From the NCBI GenBank assembly GCA_036785705.1, contig JAWUZG010000015.1, forward strand, positions 930,001 to 994,000: 64,000 nucleotides of DNA, written 5' to 3'. The translations under genes were made by a program, and so were the position numbers. The notes beneath the pieces were generated by a model. That model was given only the letters and a program-made list of their open reading frames with translations, was not told the origin of the DNA and searched no databases. Origin of the DNA: Acanthornis magna. Taxonomy: Eukaryota > Chordata > Aves > Passeriformes > Acanthizidae. Shown piece by piece: positions 1 to 21,715 of the stretch (its first letter is position 1; every line of letters begins with the position of its first letter).

Positions 1-10632
<10,632 letters not shown>

Positions 10633-11455
10633 GCAGGTGGCACTACCCAAAGACCAAAGTGCAGGGATACAACCTTCCAAAGCTCTTGTGTGTGCTGGGC
10701 TCCTGAGGACAAGCCCTTTGCCATTTTCCTCTCAGTGCTGCACATCCCCTCCCCTTACCAGGGAACCTTCAGGGCTCTGTCAGTGGAAGAGGATCACTGA
10801 CTCCTGGAATTAGAATTGGTTACTTAGCTATTGTCACAGTGAAAAGGATCCTGCACCTTCTGTTGGTTTTTAATGCCCTAATAAGGGGGAGCCGGACAGA
10901 AGGTGGCTAAATGAGAATGTAGTCTTGCCACACAAGTGGCTGACAGCTTTGAACAGGCTCACCAGTGAGGTGGGGAACGGTTTCTGCAGGGAGATGCTTT
11001 TGCCATGCCCTGCTCCAATCAGGTGAATCCCATTAGTTTCTGGCAGTGTCAAGCCCCTCTCCTCAACACTGCTCTGATAAAGTGCATGTTGTGAAACTGG
11101 AAGAAATAGGGAGGGAATGGGTTGCTTGCTCTCTTTGCTGTAAAATCAACTTAGCCTCCTACCCAGAGATTAGAGCTGGAGTTAATTTACTCCATCAGTT
11201 TTGGTCAGAACAAAGACCATTTTGTACTTCTGCCATACCAGCTTGAGGAGGAGTGAAGCAGCTTTCAGGTGTGTTGTGAGCAGCTGAGGAGCCACTGAGG
11301 GGATGGTTGGGTTTAGGGACCTTGTTCAATCCTCTGCAGACACCAGCAGCACACTGCTACTACCCCCAACGTGATTTCTCTGAGTTGTCATGTCTGCTGT
11401 ATCATGTTTGTCACTGACTTCAAGTGCTTTTATTAAAGATCTGACTGTGGCCTGA
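10633..11455 (+). other. AHCY: AHCY 3' untranslated region
   Basis: About 0.8 kb follows the AHCY stop with no coding potential and ends near a polyadenylation hexamer. The exact cleavage site is not visible and is set by inference from the hexamer. Confidence 0.7.
11432..11437 (+). terminator. AHCY: Polyadenylation signal ATTAAA of AHCY
   Basis: An ATTAAA hexamer lies 800 nt after the AHCY stop and is followed within 25 nt by a G/T-rich stretch (ctgtggcc...acttgttttgtg). This is the usual vertebrate arrangement of poly(A) signal and downstream element. Confidence 0.65.
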
Positions 11456-13329
11456 CTTGTTTTGTGCAATGGGATGTTTTGGGGTTTGCCTTGGGTTTGT
11501 TTACCTTTGTGTGATCCTTAAGCTACTGCAAATATTTAATGTACCCACGTGGGGTGTCCTCAAGGCTAAAGCCAGTGCTGTGGCAGCTCTGCATCTTGTG
11601 CTGGGGCTGGGAAAAGCTGCTCCTCAGGAAATATTTGAAGGGCTTAATCTTGCAGGGAAGTTGCTCTGCCCACACAGATTTATTTCCATATGCCGTGGAA
11701 TCTCTTTCTTGCCACTGTCCTCTTCAGTCACCATTGCACTGTACACCACCTCTGTTTCTGCATGTAAGAAGATGAAAGGTTTGCAGTGATGTTACAAAGT
11801 GCTTGAAGTTCTCAAATTCATGCCCAAACCTCGGTGAGCAATTGGAGCAGATGGTGTGAAGTGTGAACTGTTGGAGGAAACAAAAGGGCTGAATAAACAA
11901 GGTATGCAGCTTTTTTCATGGTTTTGTTTTGCATTGACCTCTAAAAAGCACCAATTTGAACTGAATTTGGGTCCCACAAAGGCACCGTAAATGATTCCAT
12001 AATCAGTAGGGATGATTATCCTTTAAAGAGACACACAGCAGCTGCAATACACATCTCAGTGTAGGTGATGGACACCTTGTGCTTGTGGCACAGAGTAACA
12101 ATGGTGGAAAATGTCATTGTGGTAGAACAAATGCAGTAGGAAAATAAGGACTGTGTGGTGTCCTCTTAATTTCCACTACTTGGACTTTGGCTTCTCAATC
12201 CATTTCAGAGCTGAAATCTGCTATGCTGAAGTGCAGGGTTGTAATTCTGGTGTTGGATCATGGATTGCTAAAATTCGGCTAGGTAGGACCACCTAGGAGG
12301 TGTCTGGTTCATCCCTGTCCTCATACCAGGGCCATGCTGTGATGAACTTGCCAAGGAGAGCTTCAGTTGTTTTGGGACAGATCACAGCACCTCCTTAGGC
12401 TTCTCTCCCAGTATGTGACCACCCTCTTTATTTGAAGTATTTTTCTGTACCTTTCACTGGAATTCCCTGTGTTACAGCCTATGCTGGCTGCTTCATTTTA
12501 TCCCTCTGTGCCTCTGGGAATCCTCTGGGAAGGAGCTAGTTCCATGTTCACTACATTCATGATTCCATAGCTAAATCAGAGAAGTGTCCAAACCAGGTCT
12601 GAAACATCTCATCTGCTTTGCAAGGCCCTGTTCCAGGGCACTAAAGTACCAATGTGAGAACAAGAACTGGCCAGTGACTTCTGGCACAGCATTTTCATTG
12701 ACCAAACTAATGAAAATCCGATTTACTGCTGAAAATCCACTAGTGTGAACAAGTGAGCAATGTGGGATTTTCATGGTTTGATTTGATAAAATTCAGAATT
12801 TATATTTGGAATATACTTACTCGGACTTGTATTTATTTTTTGCTGTTGTTGAAGAGGGCTAGATCAAGCACAGGCCCTAATAAAACCCCTGGCAGAATTT
12901 CCGTGCCTCCCTCCCAGTCCCTGCAGTGCAGTTGTGGTTTGGTGGCTGCAGTGGTGCTGTGCCCAGTACCTGTCAGCAGAGTGGTTTGGGAACTGGAACT
13001 GCAACAGGAACATGGTGAATATTTTTTTCAGCCTTTTTTTGTGCACTTCACATTCTTTAGGTACAGCTGCTCAGCCTAAATGGGGTCATCTCAGTTCTCA
13101 CTGTGCTATGAGCTGTTTGAACTATTTCTCAAGGGCAATTTTGAATAATCTTTACAGTAAAATATGCAGATTTCTCTTCCATTTCAGGAGCTTTCCAAGA
13201 TGAGTGGAAGACTGAAACCTGACCTTTGGTGTAGCAGCTGCTTTCCTTTAAAGAATACATGTTGCTGTTTCATGTTGTGACTCCCTGCTGGTTTCTTAAC
13301 ATGTACAATCCGCATTACAGCAGAAAGGT
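11456..13329. other. Intergenic DNA after AHCY
   Basis: This is unique sequence between the AHCY poly(A) site and the first CR1 copy. I see no exon, RNA gene or clear repeat. The segment near 12270-12400 has a faint repeat-like look that I could not assign. Confidence 0.6.
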
Positions 13330-13905
13330 GCCCAGGTGGGCAGGGGGGCCGAGGGCACCTGGGCTGTGCCAGCCCTGGTGTGTCCAGCAGGAGCAGGGCA
13401 GTTCCTGTCCCCTGTGCTGGGCACTGCTGAGGCCTCAGCTCACATTCTGGGGGCAGTTTTGGGGCCTCTCACAGGAAAGATATTGAGGGGCTGGGGCATG
13501 TCCAGGGATGGGAACGGAGCTGGGGAAGGACTGGAGCACCAGGAGTGGCTGGGAGGGCTCAGCCTAGAGAAAAGGAGGCTCAGGGAGACCTTGTGGCTCT
13601 GCACAACTCCTGACGGGAGGGGACAGCCAGGGTGGGGTCAGGCTCTGCTCCCAGGGAACAGCGACAGGAGGAGAGCAAACAGCCTCAAGTTGTACCAGGT
13701 TGGATATTATATCCTAGGCTGGATATTATGGAAAATTTCTTCACGGAAAGGGTGGTCAAGCACTGGACAGGCTGCCAGGGGCAGCGGTGGAGTCCCCATC
13801 CCTGGAGGGATTTCAAACGATTTGACACTAGGGGACATGGGATAGTGCTGAACTTGGAGGTGCGGGGGGAATTGATGGTCTTGAAGATCTTTTCCAGTCT
13901 CAATG
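13330..13905 (+). mobile_element. CR1 LINE fragment (ORF2 end and 3' tail)
   Basis: A 5'-truncated CR1 retrotransposon on the plus strand. Translation shows remnants of the ORF2 C-terminus, including LSLEKRRLRE (family form [13 protein letters not shown]). This is followed by the CR1 tail with 'ttcttcacggaaagggtggtcaag', 'ccatccctggagggatttcaa' and 'gatcttttccagtctcaatg'. The frame is broken and the copy is dead. Confidence 0.88.
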
Positions 13906-15492
13906 CCACTGAAATCACTCAGCCTTATTGCTCGCTTGCTCTTTATTGGCAAGGGCACATCTGATGCCACTTAGAGTTTCACTAAATCATTCACAACTCA
14001 TTTTTTAGCTCTTTTTTCTTTGTTTTCAGTCCACATGCAATTAATTCAGAGTTCACTCTAGCCTAAGGTCGAGCATCTAGATTGCCTAAATACAGATTGT
14101 GAGACCCATTGTGGCTGCTTTACAATGGTTTTAGCAGGAGCTAATGAATGAAGAATAGCAGTGAGGAGAACCTGGCATTTGTAGGTACCCAGGCTGGGGA
14201 GTGTCCCCTCCCCAGCACCAAAACCCCACAAATGGGCGCCTCCGGCATCCCCCATCTGGCTGGTGAGTGACAGGACAGTGACAGGCTCCAGCTTTTTTCA
14301 CTTCTGGGCCTCTGCACAGCAGATATCCCAGCACTGGCGAGAGATGTGAGCTCCGTGGATCCGGCACAGGGGATCCCGGAGAGGGGAGCTGGGTCACTGC
14401 AAGCACAGAGTGCACAGCGAGGGCTGACAGTGGCACGGGGGAATAAAGGTGAGATTCAGTCTCAGATTTGTGAAGCTCAGCAACTCTGGGGTCCGGGTGA
14501 GCAGGGAAAGGATGCACAGAACGGTGCTTTTGCTCCCTGCGGAAGGTGCGGTGAGACGCTGTCCTGGAGCAGCCCTCAGAGCCTTGTCCCAGTCAGGCTG
14601 AGCAAATGGACAAAGTCCTAAAGCAGCCCGGCCTCCAGTTCAGCAGCTTCTTCCCCCAGCCTTGTTTGCAGGCTCGTTTTGAGGGGCAGAAATGCAAGAA
14701 GGGAGATTCCCATGTGTGCCCAAGGGAGGTGCAGTTTGGGAAAGTGTGGGCAGTGTGTGAGGAATGAGGAGAGGTGGTGCTCTCTTTCATACCACAGAAC
14801 TGGCTCAGGTTTGCAGCTTCCTTCCACCCTTTATCTCCCCAATGCCAGCAATCACTGGCTGAGAACTGAGAAATGTCTAAGTCCATTCTAGTTAATAGCT
14901 TCTCCTTCAAATTTAGCCAATCCTGAATATTAATTTAGAAGGGCATTTCCTATTTCTTTCTATTTGATAATGAAAACATCCTCATTAGTGAAGTAGTGCT
15001 AAATCAGACCTGGTTCCACACTGGAAGAAGTTTTTATTTAATGCTATGTCCAGTTTCAGGTTGTTTTTACATTCCTTCATGTGGTTTGCACTGTCCCATT
15101 GCCTTCAGTGAAGCTGGGCTGTCCCAGGTGGTAACAAGCACTTTCATCCTGGGAGGCCTGTCCCTGCAAATTGATGCAACCTGGTGATGAAATTAATGAC
15201 GAAGGATTGTACTCCAGGTCTTCAGACCGCTTTGATTTGGCCAAAAGTAATCAAGTATTTCCTCAAATGTCTTTCAGATTAACGTTCTGTTAATGCTTTC
15301 CTTATTGTTGACAGTGAAAATACTCTTCCCTTGTAAATAAGGCACCTCCTGCCCCCGTTTTCCCTCCACTGTTAAGTCAGAAGGGATAAGAGAGCACAGG
15401 CTGTACATTTTTCTCCATTGATCTCAACCAGAAATACGAGACCCTGTGATTTTGAAGTTTGCGATACAGTCTTCCAAGGCCCTGCTCTTTAA

Positions 15493-15516
15493 TTTTTTTT
15501 TTTTTTTTTTTTTTTT
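15493..15516. repeat. Poly-T run
   Basis: An uninterrupted run of about 24 T followed by gcagg. It resembles a splice acceptor, but no exon-like sequence with coding sense follows, so it is recorded only as a homopolymer. Confidence 0.8.
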
Positions 15517-16711
15517 GCAGGGCTGGAGTTGTGTGAAATGGAGATTGATGGAGGTGCACAGGTTGCCTGGGGAAATACAGATCAGTGCAGAGAACAAGGG
15601 ATGGCTGAATGGAGCTGCACTGGTGACTCTGTGATTCATGACTGAGCTTTGTTTTCATAGCAGTGGTTCTTCTTGCAGATGATACAAAGCTTCTCAGAAG
15701 TTAATTGTGGTTTTTTCAGCCCTTGGGGCTTTTTGCTGAGACAAATCAAACATAGTAAATTAAGCCTGTGCAGCCTCAGCAGGGTTTGCAATAGTGTTGT
15801 TTGCCACTGGACAGCTTTGCACCGCTGTAACAAGCAGCAATTACAATTATTTTTCTTCTCTTTTAAGATCACTAACCCTTCATGCCTGTGGTTTGCACGC
15901 CAGCTTAGGGAAAGCAAAAACAAACAAAAGACTGACAGAATAACAAGAAAAAAAACCCAACCCTGTGAAAAAATACTTCCAGAAGTGAGTGGGATAAAAA
16001 AATGGGTTTAAGGTTCAGCATTATTTTTTATGGGATGGGGGCTTGCTTGTCTAATCCCCCACAATTGCACAGCAGAGGGATTAAATTCTTTAGGGTATTT
16101 AGAAAGTTTCTAGTAAACTTTTCCCTTCTTCTTCCATCTGTAGAGTCCACAGACACTTTTCAGCAAACCTGGTACTTTTCTGTATGACTCTGGTTTTTGT
16201 TTCATTAATTGGAAAATCATTTATATAAGGGAATATTTAACAGGCCACAGTCACAGGTATGTGCTCCTTTTCCCTGATGGAGCAGCAGCATTTTGGAAAT
16301 AAACTGAACAGATGGCAGAAGTTCAAGCACCTTAAATGCTTAGTAATTGGACACAAGATTTTGGGTTGAGCCAGGGCTTACTGGTATCTGCCTCTTTATT
16401 AACTTGTTTCCACTGAGAACAAACATTTGGTGGTCCTGTTCTTCCTCCTCTCCAAAACTTATTTCCTATGTGTATTTTATTAACAACTGTCTGCAGAGTC
16501 CTTTTGACACTGTTTGGGGGTCTGACCTGCCACTGAGATGTCATTTTGGAGATAAATATCAACATCTCTGACTGGACTCCAGACTTAGAAGAAAGGAGCA
16601 GTGATGGAGGATGTTGAAGGGAATACAAGGAAGCAAACCATCTGCCCTGTTCATTTAGTGCTCCAAATATTTGCTTCCCAAACTATAATATTAATTGAAT
16701 CAGAGCTTTAT

Positions 16712-16790
16712 AGCAAGGAAATCTTTGAAATGCTAAACCCTTTGTGTTTAAAGCAATGAAATCTTTGAAATATTAAAACCTTTATGTTTA
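16712..16790. repeat. Imperfect ~40-bp tandem duplication
   Basis: Two diverged units lie next to each other, both containing 'gaaatctttgaaat', then 'aaac' and 'cctttrtgttta'. Differences are scattered, which points to an older duplication than the one at 4882-4941. Confidence 0.8.
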
Positions 16791-16948
16791 AAGTGGTCTG
16801 GCTCTGTCAGATATTTCTGAGGCCTTTTCAGATGGGGAGGGAGCCCTGGCCATAGAATTACTTTGAATGCTCCCATTTCCATTTTATAAGACTCTAAGGA
16901 TTGATGTCTTTCACCAACAAGTGAAAGACCATTCTTTTAATGAATTTT

Positions 16949-16970
16949 TATATATATATATATATATATA
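16949..16970. repeat. (TA)n microsatellite
   Basis: A perfect run of alternating T and A, about 11 units. It is probably length-polymorphic. Confidence 0.85.
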
Positions 16971-17739
16971 CATTTTAAATGTCACTCTTATTTGTTATGG
17001 AGCCCAAGGAAGAGTGAGGCTGTGTATTCTCATGGTTGATTTCTGGCTATTACTGTTGTCAGTCACATAATACTGTTGTTCATCTATTTGAGACAGCTGT
17101 ACAGAGTGAAGAAAAGCCCATATGAAACTCCAAATGACATTTTAGCTGAGGAAATTGCCCAAAATAGCAAGGGTACCTCAAGAACACTGTTAAGTAAATC
17201 TAATAGATTAGCTAAAATGTAGAGTATGAGTGATGAAGGTGTTATTAAAGTATATTAAAGTCAATAGATTATTTTCACTGATTCAGAGGGGTCTGCAGTG
17301 GATCACTAGGGAATGGTGCATTTTAGTCTTTTCCTGCCTTTATCTGTATTAAATGAAAGCCACATGGGAATTGTGTTACGACACTAATACAGCCATTTTA
17401 GGGCTCCCATATTTCAGGCAGGGTTTCATCTCAAAGGATTTCCTGGATGGAAAGATGTGTGCATATGCCATGCAGCAATTGAAATAGTTTCTCATCTCCC
17501 TGAAACAGACCTCGCAGAAATAACTAAAGCCTCCTTTTTCTTCTGGGAGAGGGATTTGACCATATGTTGGCCATCTGCATGTCATCTGAGAAGTTTGACA
17601 ATAAAATCTTTGTATTACCTCTGAAAGTAATCTGCAGGCCCCACAGATTTCAGAGGGGCACTTGGAGAGTGGCTGGTGGTGCTTTGAGGCAGCGCCGCAT
17701 GTCCCTGGCCTGGTGCTGCTCCTCCAGGTGGGAATGGTG

Positions 17740-18215
17740 TCCCATGTCACACCTGCAAGCCTTGCAGGAGATCTGCCCCAAGCAGGCCCAGAGACACTTC
17801 AGAGACAAAGTCAAAGAAGTGAGTATTTGCTTTATTCGGCGTGCCAGGTGTGGGGATTCACTCCTCCAAACACACACCCTGGCACTTCCAACACACAATA
17901 TTATGGGTAACATTCATGAATATTCATCACATTTCCAGGGATAGGCGTGGTTATACAAATCATTTCTGGAAATCATTAATATCATTAGCATGTGTGCCAC
18001 ACATGCGCTGTGTGTCCTGGTGGTCTTTGGGGTCTGCTCGTGATGAAGATCTGTAGTCTCCATCACAGTGCACTTTTCACCTTTCTCTCTGGAGCATGCA
18101 TAGTCCTTGGTGGGATGATTCAGGGTTTCTGTGCTGGCCTCAAACAGATTCTTGTCCCTCTTATCTTGACAAGATAAAGGGAATCCTGTTATTCTAGGTT
18201 TAGAATTCACATATT
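17740..18215 (-). mobile_element. Probable endogenous retrovirus LTR fragment
   Basis: On the minus strand this segment has an AATAAA signal (plus-strand tttatt at about 17832) just after 'ggcacgccg'. Upstream in the transcript sense is a block resembling avian ERV LTRs: 'ttcactcctccaaacacac', 'gatgaagatctgtagtctcc' and 'ggagcatgcatagtcc' on the plus strand. No gag, pol or env reading frame adjoins it, so it looks like a solo or partial LTR. Boundaries are approximate and no target-site duplication was established. Family assignment rests on remembered resemblance. Confidence 0.5.
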
Positions 18216-18699
18216 CTGTCTCTCAATAGTTAACTTGAGTTACCTATTGACCAACCCTTTCTCACAGGGTGTGATGAGACAGCTCTGGGCCTCTTGTGGG
18301 AGTCAGGCAAGGGGCAGGATTTCATTTCCCTCTTCCAACCCCCCCAATGTAACTGTGCAAGAGGCAGAAATTACTTATGTTGACCCTGGAGGACCAGAGA
18401 AGCTTAAGTCAGCCTGTCATGCCAGACTGACATTGGGGTGTGTTGGTCCCCAGGTCAGGGTAATGTGTTGGTGAAGGGGAAGAACACCTCACCAAACCCC
18501 TTTCTAGCTGTAAAACCCCATTTCGCAGGTCTAGGAGCTATTGTTGTGAGTGGCCACATGCTCTGGCAGTCCGCAATGCCCCTTGTGCCAGGCTCACCCC
18601 ACAGCTTGGGCAGCGAGGGGACCCTGCCCTCCTCCCCCTCAGGACACCTCACCCGCAGCGCTGGGCCAAACAGAGGAGGACACACAACTGTCGGAGCAA
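18216..18699. other. Intergenic, unassigned
   Basis: A G/C-richer stretch between the LTR-like block and the CR1 copy, with no recognised exon. Part of it (18400-18690) may be further degraded repeat. Confidence 0.4.
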
Positions 18700-19113
18700 G
18701 TCCAGAGGAGGCCACGAAGGTGAGCTGGGGGTGCTCAGCCTGGAGAAGAGAAGGCTCTGGGGAGAATTAATTGAGGCCTTTTAGTGCTTGAAGGGGGCCT
18801 ACAGGAAAGATGGGGTCAGGCTTTTCAGCGGGGCCTGCTGTGGCAGGAGAAGGGGTGGTGGTTGTAAATTGAAAGAAGGTAGATTTAAACTGGATATAAA
18901 GAAGATTTTTGCTTTTTATGCTGAGGGTGGGCAGGCCCTGGCACAGGTGCCCAGGGAAGCTGTGGCTGCCCCTGGATCCCTGGCAGTGTCCAAGGCCAGG
19001 CTGGACAGGGCTTGGAGCAGCCTGGGACAGTGGGAGGTGTCCCTGCCCATGGCAGGGGTGGGACTGGATGAGCTTTAAAGTCCTTTCCAACCTAAACCGT
19101 TCTGGGATTCTAA
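18700..19113 (+). mobile_element. CR1 LINE fragment (3' end)
   Basis: A plus-strand CR1. It begins with 'gtccagaggaggccacgaagg' and 'ctcagcctggagaagag' (ORF2 end). It continues through the hallmark tail 'gggtgggcaggccctggcac', 'ggatccctggcagtgtccaa' and 'ggacagggcttggagcagcc', and ends near 'ccgttctgggattct'. It shares this tail closely with the copies at 28.9 and 63.3 kb, so they belong to one subfamily. Confidence 0.93.
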
Positions 19114-21149
19114 GAGTAAGGGAATGCACTGTGGGACTGTTGTGTGTGCTCCTGTGCTTTGCGCTACCCCAGGAGCTGCTGACGCCTTTGAAAAATACAT
19201 GTTGGAGTCTGGACAGTGGCAAAATGCAAGCTGAAACAGTGAGGGTTGTACAAAGAGAGGAAAGAGCTCATGGAGTGCCAAGATTCTTTCCAACTATTAA
19301 ATGTACTACGAAAGTGTAAGACCATGTTTCTGTTTGGCAATGAGGCAAATCTGTTCCAGGTATTACAGGGGTAATGGGGATTTTGGAGTGCAGTAACCAG
19401 AGCAGGCCATCCCACGTGTTTCCTGCTGGGTTTGGAGATCACTGTGGGGAGAGCATTGTCCAGGAGGGCAGCAAGTCAGAGCTTGGGAATAGATGCAAAA
19501 AAATTGTTCCTGGGTTTGTTAGGGGAGCCCCTTGTTAATGTTTTTCTTTTCCAGGCCTGAGTGTGCAACTCAGAGCCATGTCTCAGAGTTAAATAAGTCA
19601 CTGGATGTGGACAAGTACTGAATTGGTCTGTTTAGTGTGTTTATAGAGACACTTCTGGCCACAGAGTGGTCTAATTCATCTTAAAATGCTCTGTTGAAAT
19701 ATGTTATGATTTAATGTTTTTTTGGGCATTGGCCTTGAGTGCCATTTAATGTCTACACCCACCAGGCAGCGAGCTGGAGGCTGCAGTGCCTCATGAGTGC
19801 TCCATGAGGCTCTGAGAGGCCTCTTTGCTGCAGCCCTGGGATGGATGTAATTTGTGCCCTGAGAAACAGAGCTCCCACAGAGCCACAGCTGGGCACATCA
19901 CACACAAGCTCTCCCTCAGCCCCTCGGTTTGGCTATACAAATCTCCATCTGCTCCTCCAATACTTCATTTCATCACGGCTTTAATGCTGTCCTTCTCTCA
20001 GGGGGACCTCGTTCAGTCTTTCACCACCCTCAGCCAAAGCATCATCACAGATACTGCTGACTCTTCTAGAGAGCTTGGAAAAAGTAATTTTACCTTCCAT
20101 CAAATCTTTCCTTCTGTGAGAAATTCCTAAAGGCTGACATGGGGAGTTGGTTGGTTTCCTTTTGGGGTCTTCTAGACAGTTCGAGTGATTAGCTTGGAAA
20201 ACTATGACATGTTTAGAGCTAGTTTGGTACAATCGTTAAGGTGTTGATTCTACCACTCCTTTTATCCATCAGGATAAACTTGGATTTTAGGGGCTTTGGG
20301 TGTGACAATAAGCAATCAAGTCAGGAAAATACAGTATCTGTTTTAAATTCACGTGACACAGGTGATATTTGGAAAAGCTCGCAGTGATTTATTTGTTTAA
20401 TCCTACTAACCTGCAATTGGGGTAATATTTCCATAAGTCTCTAGGAGCACAATGACTTTTTCATGGAGCACTCCTGGGGCTGTCTCTACACTTGAATTCA
20501 AAAAGTTTTCAGTGGAGACATTTTGGTATGACACAGATAAAAATTAAATACTCTGTCTTTGTCATGTGCATGTTTTATCATCTCTGTGCTGATGACATTT
20601 CAGATGGGACTGCCGGGGAGCTCCTACACTGACAGTCATCCCCTCAGTATAAACAACTGCTCAAACTAAATACATTGAAGCAAATACTTGGTGTATATAT
20701 TTTACTGATTTCTGTATCCTTTGTCAATACCTCATGCAATGTGATCTTTATCCAGAAAAGTCAAGTCACTAAGGCTAATAACAATTTCAGAATATTTGAT
20801 TATATATATATTCTTTGGTGTGATAGATTAACAGCAAAGAAAGCAAAGTCTCTAATCAATTCCAATTACAAAGAAGGCTTATTAATAAATCAAATTTAAA
20901 AATACACTACAGATAGCTGGTACATTAAAAAGTATGTGCACATATGTTGGAAAGCAAATCCCCTTACTGTCATTGACAGCTTTTTTCTTTTTCCCTTGTT
21001 GCCTACCCGCACCGTCCTGTCCTTGGCTGGGTCAGCTGCCGTGTCTGTAGGTCCTTGAGTGTGTCTTTGCACTCCAATATCCTTGTCTGAGAACCCCAAG
21101 TTGTGCTACGTCTCCATTAATGATGTAGATGGTGGGGCAGAGCGAGCCC
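19114..21149. other. Intergenic DNA, no gene seen
   Basis: Noncoding unique sequence, A/T-rich towards 20200-20950 with short TA runs. No repeat family or exon is recognised. Confidence 0.6.
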
Positions 21150-21715
21150 TCAGAGGTGTCCAGGCACACAGGAGTGAGAGCAGTGGCTGATGTGCCAGAG
21201 GGATGTGCTGCTGCTCAGCAAGGAGCACAAAGTCCTGTCCTCAGGGAGGAAAACTGCCAGAACACTTGGGTGGACACCCAGCTGGGAGACAGGAAAGGTC
21301 CTGGAAGGGCCTGGTGAGCACCAAGCTGACCATGAGTCAGGGGAAGGGGAACAGTGCCCTGGCTGTGTTAGGAGCACTGTCACCAGCAGGTCAGGGAGGG
21401 GATCCCTCCTTGCTGAGCCCTGGGGAGTTTGTCCCTGGACTGCTGTGCCCAGCTTGGGGTCCCCAATGCGAGAGAGGCAGGGACATAGTGGGGAGAGTCA
21501 AACATTAGGAAACACTTCTTTCTGGTTTTAATGGTGAGGGTGGCCAAGCACCAGGACAGGTTGCCCAGGGAGGTGGTGGCGTTTCCCTCCTTGGAGATGC
21601 TTAAAAGCTGCCTGGACATGGTCCTGGGCAAACAGGTCCAGGCGGTCCTGCTTGGATAGCGCGTTGGACCAGATGACTTCCAGAGGTCCCTGCTGACTTC
21701 AACCATCCTGAGGCT
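21150..21715 (+). mobile_element. CR1 LINE fragment with ORF2 C-terminal remnants
   Basis: A plus-strand CR1 of a different subfamily. The translation contains VPEGCAAAQQ (CR1 ORF2 form PEGCAAIQR), and the segment ends with a typical tail including 'caccaggacaggttgcccag', 'ggaggtggtggcgtttccc' and 'ttggaccagatgacttccag'. Internal deletions and frameshifts are present. Confidence 0.88.

Larger units (their letters stand above)
13906..17739. other. Intergenic DNA, no gene seen
   Basis: Noncoding. It includes a moderately CpG-containing stretch at about 14330-14600 of unknown origin, a 24-base poly-T run at 15493-15516, an imperfect ~40-bp tandem duplication near 16712-16790 and a TA microsatellite at about 16949-16970. 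No exon of a known gene is recognised. Confidence 0.6.

Noticed and set aside
13336..13845. 169-codon plus-strand reading frame
   Set aside because: It is the decayed end of CR1 ORF2 plus the CR1 tail, not a host gene.
15440..15640. Possible exon after the poly-T acceptor-like run
   Set aside because: The run followed by gcag looks like an acceptor, but no donor with coding sense or matching neighbour exon follows.
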